Below the pieces are notes generated by a model. That model did no database searches, was not told the DNA's origin, and was given only the letters and a program-made list of their open reading frames with translations. A program made the position numbers and the translations under genes. 64,000 bases of DNA from Nymphaea colorata (taxonomy: Eukaryota > Streptophyta > Magnoliopsida > Nymphaeales > Nymphaeaceae). The stretch is taken from NCBI RefSeq assembly GCF_008831285.2, contig NC_045139.1:28747206-28811205 (forward strand), read 5' to 3'. Positions 34,957 to 45,310 of this stretch are shown one piece after another (position 1 is the stretch's first letter; each line of letters starts with the position of its first letter).

Positions 34957-37675
34957 TCACGGGCCCTCATGGAAACCCATAGATCGAGACAGAGCAGCGG
35001 GGTTTGCAATCAGAATACTAGTGATCTCAGCAGTGCGATTCTCATTGTGAACCTTCGAATCTTTCGTCTTGAAGAAACCTGTGAATGGTGATGGTGCACC
35101 AACCGTCTTTTCCGGCATCGTTCCCGGCTTCTTGTTTCCCACATCCTCTGAGACGCGCTCCTCCGCTGAACCCTTGTGCGGCCTTGGACTCATGTCCGTC
35201 GCATGCTTCCCTAGATTTTCAGAGTTAGGCCCCATACAAGGTGGGTAACAAGATCCGTTTCTCATGTCAAACCAGTATGCAGAAGGCTGAATGGTGTAAT
35301 AAGCCCATGGGAACACGTTGCCGAATCCCTGCTGACTCGTCGCGTTAACCCAATTCATTTCTCCCACTGTAGGGTCTGAAAGAGTAGTGAGAATGGAGGA
35401 AGAGGAAGAAGGCCCACACAGATTCTCGCTAAGGCTCTCTCCATCCTCATTGCTCCTTTCTGCTCGTCTCTTGCTTTTCCGGCGACCGGCTCCCACAGGT
35501 ATGTTCCTCATCGACCCTCCAGCAGTCCAGTACCGCTGGCACTTCCTGCAGAAGTGCCTTGGTTGGTTGACATTGTAGTTGTTGAAGTAGCAGAATTTGG
35601 TGTCCGTACTGTTACACCTGGGACAAGGAATCACATTCTCCCTGTGATGTTTCTTATCAGCAATATCCTTGGGCATCTTCTCGTCTTGCTCCTCTACATC
35701 TGAATTTGTTGTTGGTTTGTCGGACTCTTCTCCTTTGACGTTTGGGATTTGCGCTCCATCCACAGACGATGAGTTTATCTCTGATGCGTCGTCTTCTTTT
35801 GGTGAACTTGATGAACGGTCATCTCCCTTTTCGAGTTCAGCAGCTTTCTTATTACACGCAATCTCCTGAAAAGGATTGAACCCGGTGGGGTTACATACTA
35901 AATCGAGCATGAGAGAGCGAGACAGAGAGATTGAATTCTATAATTATAGCAGAAAATGTGGAAAACAGATAAAAGATTTCAGAATGAATGAACAGAACTA
36001 GGGAGTTGCACTTGGGGAAAGGGAGTTTTCAAATTTCTTATTAAAGCTTCACAACCATCACGCGACAACGAAATTGTCCTGAAAGCACATAAAACTAACA
36101 CAGATAAAGCCCATAAAGCATCAACTGGTTTTCCTAACCAGAAAATAGAAAGTCAGGGTGCCAAAATCGTTTGAATTTTCAGAAAATCAAAGTGGACATC
36201 TTAATTTATCATTTGGAGCTACTAAAAGTCCCAGCAAAGCCGAAACACAAAAATCTGCCATGATTGTCCAGAGGTTCCGAGGAAAGAAGGAACTATGCAG
36301 CAGGAATACAGAGTAAAGTATATAAGGACCTTTTCAGCGCGCTTCGATCCGTGTAAAGAGCAAACCTTGCTCCCTTATGTAGAGCTTCAGCCAAAGCTGA
36401 TGTTTTCTTTGCAATTTTAAGATTGGTATTGTAAAATATTAGAAAAAATCATTCCGAGAAGCTTGATGTATAAATTTAAAATCTATAGGGCTGCTAGATA
36501 TGTGACTTAAAATGCTACCCTTTGTGAGGCTGGTTGAAGAAATAGACTCTATAAGGACATGTGTGATAGCCAACCAAGGCAAATAAATCATTAAACGGAT
36601 TAGTAGCTTCTAGGGATTCTACTGTCGAATGCCAAATTTTGATTAAACAGGTTTTGCTACTTAGGCTTACCTGGAAAATATACGGTAGCGCCACAAGTCC
36701 ATCAACTTTGAGCAAGAAACATTGACAACTTTGAAAAACCTTGGGAACAGAAGACTCAGAATCTGAGAACATAGAGGCAACGGCTTCTCCTACCCAAACA
36801 CCCCAAAACGGAAAAAATCTGAAAGGCAGAAAATAGGACATCTAAAATTGGCAAAGAAATGATCGTTTTTTTTTTCTTCTTTCTTTGTCTTGGTAAACAA
36901 GTTAAAACTTCGGAATGCTTTTACTGGAAATTTGTTCCCGTCTGCAAAAATCAGACACATTTAGAAAATTCCCTAAAATTCAAGAAGCCGTGCTGTAACT
37001 CAACAGCATAAGCGATAATTTGAGAGAATGAGATCGCACAAGGAGAAAGGGATCCAGAATGCCAGAAAATCGCAGAGAAGTAGTTCAAAGTCGAGAATCC
37101 GATTTCGAAAACGACTACGTATCAAAGAGAGAGCTAACTACATTCAGCCGTCAAAATTTGTCCCTCACGATCGCGAAAAGCATCTTGGTAACAGTTTCAA
37201 ATTTTTCACAAAGCTAACAGGCCTATTCCTGCAGAACAAAATCCAAATTGAAAGCTCGGAGCATCATCTGTAAATGAAACTAAGTCCCGACTTCTTATCG
37301 ACTGGAATGAAAGTAGCTTCTGATCCCAAAGTCCGTCCACCTAAAAATCTGGTCGCGAATTTCAAAAATCTCGGGGGATTGACAAAGAGACTGCTCCGAA
37401 GTTCAAAAACTGCCGCAAATTTCCGGAGGATGGAGAGGGGGAGAGAGAGAAAAGGATGGTGATGATGACTCTGAAAACGGTGGTACCTTGTTTATCTCCA
37501 ATTGAGGAAGGAAGACGGTGGGATCGTCGACCGTCTTCTGCTTCTTGTTGGCCGCGGAGGCCCCTGCGTCGTCATCGCCGGCAACTCTCCGGCAGGATAT
37601 ACCGGGACCGAATTCGTGAATGGTCTTGCCGAAGAGCTTGATTCCGGGATCTCTGGCCTGCAGCGTTCCCGCCAT
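34957..37675 (-). CDS. Cyclic Dof factor (CDF)-like zinc-finger transcription factor
   Basis: Exon 1 is 37675-37487 and exon 2 is 35865-34957 on the minus strand. The intron is about 1.6 kb, with donor AAG|GTACC, acceptor TTTTCAG|GAG and phase 0. The 365-residue product opens with the CDF N-terminal motif [12 protein letters not shown]. The Dof finger at about 142-195 has CPRC, a 21-residue spacer and CRKC (Cys144, 147, 169, 172), followed by the basic RRKSKRR tail. The protein ends with the CDF motif [14 protein letters not shown]. Such proteins bind AAAG sites and repress CONSTANS and FT under clock and FKF1/GI control. The family's other C-terminal block (W-P-TLRIDDPxEAA type) is not visible and the protein is shorter than typical CDFs. 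Confidence 0.92.
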
Positions 37676-37917
37676 CTGTTGGTCGCTTCTGTCTGGTGAC
37701 ACGAACACGATTACACGAAGAAGAAAGAAAGGGGAAGAGGAGGATAAAGAAGTGGCGGGGAGATGAGGGTGTTGCTTACTAACGGCGTGGATAGACGGCG
37801 ACGGAAAGGAGGGGGGTGCCAAGTCAGCAGAGGGGAGGGCGACGGAGAGCCACGAGTTTAGGGTCAAGTGGGCTTTTGGGGCTTCCATTATTTGATCCTC
37901 TAAAGCGGGATACGGGC

Positions 37918-37945
37918 TCCTCTCCTCTCCTCTCCTCTCCTCTCC
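37918..37945. repeat. (CTCCT)n microsatellite in the CDF leader
   Basis: A pentanucleotide run of CTCCT/TCTCC, about 28 bases long, lies in the presumed 5' UTR of the CDF-like gene. On the transcript it reads as a GA-rich tract. Confidence 0.9.
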
Positions 37946-38120
37946 GCCCACGGGTTCGAGCTTTCTTTCCCGGCCCCTCCTTTTCAATTCCTCGCCGATC
38001 TATTCGCCCCCGCCTTTTGCATTCTTATCCACTTCCAATTCCCAAACCGCGACTGCGACGGACACGCCTCCTAAGATCTCTCCCCAACTCTCTTTTTCTT
38101 TTCTCTTCTCTTGTTTTCTT

Positions 38121-38126
38121 TTTATA
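38121..38126 (-). promoter_or_regulatory. Probable TATA box of the CDF-like gene
   Basis: Minus-strand TGTATAAAAAG lies about 450 bases upstream of the start codon, upstream of a pyrimidine-rich leader that includes the (CTCCT)n run. This would put the transcription start near 38090. Confidence 0.45.
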
Positions 38127-38150
38127 CAACAATCAATACACAGTTAGCTA

Positions 38151-38174
38151 CTCTTCTTCTTCTTCTTCTTCTTC
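38151..38174. repeat. (CTT)8 microsatellite
   Basis: A trinucleotide CTT run of about 24 bases lies just upstream of the presumed CDF TATA box. Confidence 0.9.
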
Positions 38175-38578
38175 TACTCTCCCGAATCCCATTCAATTTG
38201 TCTATATAGTTAGTCTGCTTTGAATAATAAATTTGAATAGTTATTGGTTGAGATTGAAGCGGAGAAATCGGCTGCGGTGGCCCCTCTCCTCTACCTACTG
38301 AGACTGTGTCTTGTCCTCTCCTGCACTTGGAGTAAGCTTTTTGCATTGTGGATGTCGGGGCAGGGTATCCAAGTCTCGATTTTTTTTTACTTCTTTTCTT
38401 ACACCATTCTGGCGACATGAATAAGGACAACTGATGATGACGATGACTCTCAGCATCCATCTTCGAACATAAACGGAAAAGGCAAGGAAAAATCATAAAA
38501 CCTACTCCAGAAATTGGTCGGCCTTTAATTTGCTTGCATCCAGTGGTACCAACTTGAAAATTCCTTTTTATTTATTCC

Positions 38579-38587
38579 AGATATTTT
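38579..38587 (-). promoter_or_regulatory. Evening element upstream of the CDF-like gene
   Basis: AGATATTTT on the plus strand is the reverse complement of the evening element AAAATATCT, the binding site of CCA1, LHY and RVE clock MYBs. It lies about 0.5 kb upstream of the presumed transcription start of a gene class known to be clock-controlled. Confidence 0.5.
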
Positions 38588-38626
38588 GAGAGCCATTCAG
38601 ACATGTCCACCATTCTCTCTCTAAAG

Positions 38627-38656
38627 GAAAAGAAAAGAAAAGAAAAGAAAAGAAAA
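38627..38656. repeat. (AAAAG)n microsatellite
   Basis: A pentanucleotide AAAAG run of about 30 bases lies upstream of the CDF-like gene. AAAG is the Dof core site, so the run is also a dense set of potential Dof sites. Confidence 0.9.
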
Positions 38657-39160
38657 TGCTTTCACATGCACAGGCATCATATATGGTTTTCCATATCATT
38701 GGGAAACAAATTCAAAACTAACTACATACGTATCCAAGCCCGTGGAGCAGTTTTTATAATGTTTGCATGTTTCATTTGTTTAACTTGTAAAAATTCTTTC
38801 CAGAAAACTACTTCCATTTTAGCAAACACAACGCGCGCGCGACCTTGTCCCTTGGAGAAGTAATCGCCCTTTTCTGTCAGAAAACACACGAACTGGTCTC
38901 GCTAGGCCGTCCATATCTTCTTTTTCAACGTTAAGTGCGATCTTATAAAAAACAATGTTAGGCAACCGTTTCCTGGATTATGACGTCCGTTGTTATGCAT
39001 TTTCCAAACATACCTATATATTTTTAATTATGCAGTTATCATTTGCATATTCCAAAAGTATAAAAGAACATGGGAATTATGTTATGTATATATATATTGC
39101 AAATGTAGAATGGGGAATAGACGATGTTTGGGGTGCGGCCGATTTAGCGGGGCGGGGTTC

Positions 39161-39301
39161 CACGTGAGCAGGGCGTGATTGGAAGGAGGCACGTGGCACT
39201 AAGAGCCAAGAGAAGAGAAGGGAGTTGCTTTCATCTCATCTCATGGTATTGATGATAAACTCATTGCTGGGCCGTCCATCTGGCACCACCTCGTCCACGT
39301 G
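39161..39301. promoter_or_regulatory. Cluster of three G-boxes (CACGTG)
   Basis: CACGTG hexamers occur at 39161-39166, 39190-39195 and 39296-39301, within 141 bases. A fourth lies at 40646-40651. G-boxes bind bHLH (PIF) and bZIP factors. The nearest recognised gene is the CDF-like gene on the minus strand, about 1.1 kb downstream of this cluster. Function is inferred. Confidence 0.45.
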
Positions 39302-39644
39302 TGAGAGCACAAAGATTTGCAGGAGCCCTGGGGGCGGGCGGGCGGGTCGCCGTCGCCGTCGCCGTCGGCCGAATCTTTCTCGTGGCCACCGTTGCTCGCA
39401 CGCTTCTTCCTACCCGCGCTCCGCTCGCACCCACAAGTTCCCCCCCCCCCCCGACGGACCCACACCGCAACCACGAGCGCCCTCGGTTCGGTTTTGGCTT
39501 GGGTCCATGCTGGTTGCGGCGCTCAACCATATTCAATTGCCGACGCAACGCTTTTATTTCCATACCCCAACAACAACACATCCTCTGTCCATCACAGTAA
39601 AAGATAAACTGTGATGTCGCGCTCTTATTCTTCTTTCATTTGCC

Positions 39645-39653
39645 AGATATTTT
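39645..39653 (-). promoter_or_regulatory. Second evening element
   Basis: A second exact AGATATTTT (reverse complement of AAAATATCT) occurs about 1.5 kb upstream of the presumed CDF transcription start, beyond the G-box cluster. Confidence 0.35.
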
Positions 39654-40720
39654 AAACGCCCCTTCCGACTATTGAATTTTAAATGATAAACTGGTATGTG
39701 ATTAGAGATAGTTAGTTGACAAAGCTGAAGGAAGGATCCACGGATTCTGCGCTTTTAGGATACGATGCCATTTGGACTCGGTGATAGACACCATCAAACC
39801 TTTCATTTGCGGCAGATTCCTCTCATTTTTCCTTTCATAGAACCCGTGGACGCTAACTCCATCGCTTAATATTTAATTACGTTTCAGTCCTTTGATTACA
39901 CAGGTGGCAGTTGGAGCGCAGGGCAGTAGGCCTCCCGGGAAGCACGCCATCATCTTTTAGTTTTAGTCCTTCTCTTTTCTTTTCTTAATCTCTTCCTTCC
40001 CCCTCAAAAGCAAGACCACCTGTTTGTCCTCTACAAGGACAAACGCCAAAACATTATTTTTGTCATTTTTTTTAAAGTAAAAAAAGAAACTGGAATACCT
40101 TCAAATAAAGCTTGAAGTGAATTTCTATGCTAGCTGTATTGCTTTTATCCAACTTGTTTTGTTTTGGCCCTTTATCTTTCTCCCCCTCATATTGAAGGCA
40201 GTCTGTTTGTCTCAAACTTTTTTTTTTCATTGGAACTCAAGCTTTTATTTGACAGCTTTCATGAAAAGCATGATATTTTTTGAAACTATGAAAATTTTAT
40301 TATACCTTTTTCAAAAAAAGAAAAAAAAAAAACTTTTTCTAAAAATTAATAAGTGAAGTGAGCTTTTGTTTCGTTTCCGTATAAATTTGATTTATTAGTT
40401 ATGAGGAGGGATTAAAGAGGTGAGAGGGAGATAAGGGTACCGCATTGACCTTCAAGGGCGCTTTTCATTTCTTTTTCTTTCCTTTCCAGCAATAAAAACA
40501 GAAAAGAGATAAGGTTGGTGGGCGAAGAGGACGCGGAGAGAGAGAGAGAGGAAACATTGCTTGATTGGTGCATGTCTTCTCACTTTTTTATAAAAATGCC
40601 AAGTTGCTGATGGAAAGCGAGAGGAAGGCCCGACCCACCGCTGCACACGTGGCACATCTAAACTCCAGCGCCTTATAATCTTCTATATTATAAACAACTA
40701 ATTTACTTAATATTTCAAAA

Positions 40721-40744
40721 GATAGATAGATAGATAGATAGATA
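40721..40744. repeat. (GATA)6 microsatellite
   Basis: This is a GATA tetranucleotide run of about 24 bases. Confidence 0.95.
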
Positions 40745-42843
40745 AGCACTTGTGATACATCTGCTGAACTAACAATTATGCGAAAATATTCCTCACATCA
40801 CATAATAAAACTATACAGACAATTAGAAAAATAAAAATATTTTGAAATCTAAATTCCATCAATCCACAAAAGAATATATATATATACATTGTTGGTCTAA
40901 AAAGATACCCTTCTATTTGGGGGCGAATATTTGTTGGAGGTCCACGGCCATCCCCCGTAGGCAAAGGCAGAGATGAGTTTGTGTCATGAGACCCACATCC
41001 GCCGGGGGGATTAAAGTTTTAGTTTCGAAACTTTTTCCAGTAGCCAGGTGAATTAGAGCTCCCTTTTCCACGATTTGCTAGTGCAAAAGTTGGATGACCC
41101 AGAAAAAGGAGGGAGGAGGTGACTTTTGTACCCAACAACAAAAAAAAAAAAAAAAAAAAAAAAATCAGCGGGCCCCACAACTCACTTTTCCCAAAAAAAA
41201 AATAAAAATAAAAAGTATTCTCTCTCTCTCTCTCTCTGGTATGGTGTATGAGAAAATTAAAGGCTGGCCTGGCAGTGGTGGGTGTATTATACGGACGGTT
41301 CAAAATACTTACATAAATTCCATGGTTGAAAGTGCATGATTGTTATTTGTTCATGCAAGTTGCTGATGGATGATGGCAAGAGTGAAAGTACGTTGCAGGT
41401 GAGCTCCAAATAGGAAACAGTGTATAAAAATCCACAAAATAAATCCCCGACCACCCAAACAAAAATTGGGACGATCTTTCAATCTTCATAAAATTGTTAT
41501 TAAGCTTTCAGTTTAGCCATCCACTTGTTTATCGTCGTCGATCATTGGCTCGAGTCCTTACATCGAGTGTTCGTTCACCTCTTGTTTCAATAATGGCAAG
41601 AAAAAAAAAAGGGGGCGTGATGCACAAACTGAAGTGCTACAGGCTTCCACCACAACTTTACGAGAGGAAGTTGAGGGCTTCCGATCTCGTTCCTTTCCCC
41701 GGCTGTTGAAATTTTTAACATACAACAGCAGACCCCACAAATGCAGCCACACGTCCACCTTTCGAAGCATGGGAAACCCCTCATAGTGCACTCGTGCTTC
41801 TCAAGGAAAAAAAAAAAAAAAAAAAAAAACTGTCCTGTCTCCCCCTTCTTTCCTTCTTTTTGTTTGTTGAATCTTTTTCCTTTCCTCCCCACCCCCACCC
41901 AAGTCATCATCTATCACGGAATTCTATCCTTGCAAACTCAAGATCCATCTCCACTCTCCCTCACCATTAATGCTTCCTGTCATTGTACATCCAACAATTC
42001 CAATTCCTCATCATGATCAACTTTGAGTTCATCTCTCCTCTTCTGCTTCCCCCTCTTCATAAGCACTAATTCAGATGGTCCTTAAGCTCACCAGAATAGA
42101 ATATGATCCTCCAGGTCAGTCCTTTTTATTTTATTTACTTACAAAAACTTCATTAATTTTCAGCTTTTTTTTTTTTTTTTTTTAATGTAAGAGTGCTGCC
42201 CCTTGAAGTTTGAAATTTAAAACTTTTATAGTGCCTCTTAGCAAGATATTTCTGGCTCCACCACTACTAAATAGTAGGTTAAAATCTCTGGCGAAGACCA
42301 TTTTTGGCCTAGCAGAAAGGGCCTCTACTCTACCGTTTGATGGGCAGTTGCTGTTCAAACTTAACTTCATGAGGTGCGGTCAGTCCCTTTTCCTATACAG
42401 CCCCAAACCAACCTTGGAGTTTGGTGTTGTATGTTAGATGAGGTCTTTCGACGAGAGTGCAGTTTCCCCCGCATGAAAAACAAAATAAAAACTAATAATT
42501 CATTGAAGCCTTTACCAAGCAATCTTTTCTGTGCGCCAACATACGTGCGTGCATTCACAGATAAGCGCACATTCGTGCACACGCACAAGCATGGGCATGG
42601 ATATAAGATCATTCAGCAAATGGAGCACTAAAGTTTGTAATGTTGATGTTAATTTGGTGTTGGGTTAGGCCGATAGTGCCTTGTGAAAATGTGCCTGCCA
42701 TAGCGGCCAATGTCATGTGAATATCATGAACGGCTGATCACTTCCACCGTCTATTTTAGCTTTTGCAGAGCACTCGAGAAGACAAACGCTTGACGTTGAC
42801 TACGACATCGAAGGGGGAATGTGCATCTGTATATGCGTATCTA

Positions 42844-42882
42844 CACACACACACAAATATATATATATATATATATATATAT
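42844..42882. repeat. Compound (CA)n(TA)n microsatellite
   Basis: An ACACAC run passes into a TATATA run through a short AA junction, about 39 bases in all. Confidence 0.93.
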
Positions 42883-44146
42883 GGGATATCATCACACGCG
42901 GAGTTTGGTGGTTGTCTGCACCAGAAGGGCTGTGATCTGAAGAAAGAGATCACAAGCAACCAGGACTGGATATGGTTGTTGTACTTCAGTCTCAGTATTC
43001 ACATTATTTCCCTACAGTCAAGTCTTCGTCGTGTAGTCAGAAAACTCCACGAGTTCGCCAGACAATCTACTTCTCTAATTTAGCCGAGCCAGCTAGGCTC
43101 CCACAGTCAGCTTTCCACACACACAGAACTTCATCTACAGATCATATTCACTTCATACATTGGGTCTGCTAGCGGCCAATAAATCCACATCATGAACAGA
43201 AACATTTACTTCTAGTCTTTGTAGCAGATAAAAGGGAAACACAACTAGGAAAGGAAGGCTTGTGTCTTTTCCTTACCCGTTAATTAACTTAAAGAGAAAA
43301 CAAGCCAATGCTTAATTTCCATCCTTTTTTCTCCTTCAACGCGTGAAAGCATGTAATGAAACTTTGGCTGAACTCTGAAGGGATAGGCAAACTACACAGG
43401 CATGTCCCTTTACTTGAGTATGCTGGGATGGGGATCACCTGGCATAAGCGAAGTGAGGTTGGGCCACCTGCTGAAGATGGTACACAGAAAAGGAAGCGGA
43501 ATGTTCCGAGAGTGATTCGCGATTTCTAAATTAATCTACGCTCCACAAGTTTTACAAATAGAATGGGTTGAGAGAAAGCATTTTCTGTATCAACACTCAT
43601 AGTGGACAATCATTGCCTCAATGGACTTACAATGTGGCACAAACCCATGCATTTTTCTTTTCAAACTTTGAGTTTCATAAGAAGTCAGAAGTCTTGACAG
43701 GTGAGGCTGGAATTCATACCAGTTTGAACGGGTTCAGCTCTAGCTATCACAAGATGAATAACATGAGCCGAGTTCAGCTAGTGAAATGAACTGATCTTGG
43801 TGGGCCACATGCTAGGCTTTTCGTTAACAGACTTGCTAATTATAGGATAAACTGATTGTACAGGGTCGTTTGAATGGAAGGGAGATCTGACTGAGGACTT
43901 TAATTATTTTAAGCTCATAATCTCTTTCTACCATGTGAAACCAGGCGTGGAGACACACAGTCTCATTTTCAGCCATTTTCTCGTGCTTCAGTCGCACTGA
44001 TAGTGGTGTAACAGAGAAGTAGGCATCACATGACACCCTGGCTCCTGTCCAATGGCACCGCTCTCTCCCATTCAAACATGCCTTAGCAGTATGTTGGATG
44101 GAGACAAAAGATATAGATGGGAAGAAAAAAGAAAATTAGTGTGAAC

Positions 44147-44404
44147 TGTGTTTGGGTGTCAAATTATAAAGGAGGAAAGGATTGGAAGGTAAGGAAAGGA
44201 TTGGACCAAACTACGCTTGAATAGGAAAGCAAGGAAGACAGGAAAAAGAAAGGAAATTTCCAATCCCTCCAAAAATGAGAAGAAAGAAAGTGTACCAAAA
44301 AAAAAAAAAAAATCTGCCCTCATTAATCTCTTCCTTTCTTTTCCTTCTCATGCCTTAATCTGTCAGTTTTTCCCTTATCATTTCCCTCGATCCGAACACA
44401 ACCT
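44147..44404. mobile_element. Possible foldback (MITE-like) element
   Basis: The left end TGTGTTTGGGTGTC is nearly complementary to the right end GATCCGAACACAACCT. The inside has GGAAAGGATTGG-type purine tracts on the left and CTTTCTTTTCC pyrimidine tracts on the right, so the whole folds back. No transposase and no certain target duplication were found. Confidence 0.35.
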
Positions 44405-44555
44405 AAATGAAGTAACATATTAAGAAGGCCTTTGGCATTTCACCAGAGACTTACATACTGTTGTTACAAGTTCCAACGTGTCGGCAGGAACATGTGAAAA
44501 CGGCTGCTAAAATCAAGGGGATGATCATACAGACAAACGATCGGTCCATCACCCA

Positions 44556-45310
44556 GCGCATGTTGTCTCAAAATAGATCTGTCTAAAGCTTACGACCGAG
44601 TGAATTGACAGTTTTTGGTGGCTTCGCTTAACGCCTCTCGATGTGTTTCTCGACAGTCTCGGCTTCAGTTCTTATTGATAGAAAACACTTAAAACGTAAC
44701 GGCATGTGGCCTATCAAACTCAATGGCTGTTCAGAGGTATCCTGAAAGTACTGGACAAAGATTACAGGTGGTCCGATGGATTCCGAGAGAGGGGAAGATC
44801 AGGTTTTGGCACGACAATTGGTCGGGAAAATGTCTGGAGTAGCCTGCTGAGCCCTGATGACTATCTTTGGGCTGCTCACTTCCTCCATCTCAAAATCGAA
44901 GAGCTGCTCAATACCGATCTACTTTTGGAACCAGACTTCAACCTGTTTCTACTCAGGGTTGGAGTTCAACGTCCCTCCATTGCTGCCACAGATACCTTAA
45001 CCTTTTCTGGTCAGCCGGTTAACGCCAAATACTTTCTTGCTGTTTCGGAGAACGTTCGGAAGAAAGATATCAAGGAAGATTGGAGGGCTTGGATTTGGTA
45101 TTCCTCAAATTACCCCCACGCCTAGTGGTTCACCCACTTGGCTGTAGAGGGAAGCCTTCCCACCCTATACCGACTCCAGAGAAAAGGTAACTGATGTTAT
45201 TTTTGCAAAAAAGGTGGAGGAAACGGCGGTGCACATCTATTTCAACTGCGCTTTTGCTAAATCAGTGTGGGCAGCAACCTGTTCTAAGTTCAAAAAGACG
45301 CCTATAACAG
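44556..45310 (+). pseudogene. LINE (L1-type) reverse transcriptase remnant
   Basis: In order and in shifting frames, three plant LINE signatures appear. The first is KIDLSKAYDRVN with a stop in place of Trp (near 44571-44610). The second is IRFWHDNWSG (near 44800-44830). The third is the C-terminal zf-RVT region with ETAVHIYFNCAFAKSVWAA (near 45220-45280). The catalytic FADD part between the first and second is missing, so this is an internally deleted, frameshifted fossil. The 139-codon frame at 44706-45125 is an off-frame shadow of it. Confidence 0.8.

Larger units (their letters stand above)
38700..44140. other. Intergenic spacer with G-boxes and microsatellites
   Basis: No coding gene is supported. 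The section 39300-39520 is GC-rich with CGTCGC repeats and a C homopolymer, which creates long but meaningless overlapping frames. Microsatellites include (GATA)n at 40721-40744 and a compound (CA)n(TA)n at 42844-42882. A short frame at 42075 (MVLKLTRIEYDP, then a donor-like site) is too small to call. Confidence 0.45.

Noticed and set aside
37403..37987. 194-codon minus-strand frame as one exon
   Set aside because: The true coding part starts at the ATG at 37675 and ends at the donor at 37487; the rest is leader and intron.
39241..39614. Several long overlapping frames on both strands
   Set aside because: The section is GC-rich with CGTCGC repeats and a C homopolymer, which suppress stops in all frames. 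No frame has a recognisable domain.
42075..42113. Short coding exon MVLKLTRIEYDPP followed by a donor-like CAG|GTCAGT
   Set aside because: The IEYDP string recalls ribosomal protein L2, but 13 residues are too few and no following exon was found.
44706..45125. 139-codon plus-strand frame as a gene
   Set aside because: It is an off-frame reading of LINE sequence; the neighbouring frames carry IRFWHDNWSG and zf-RVT motifs.
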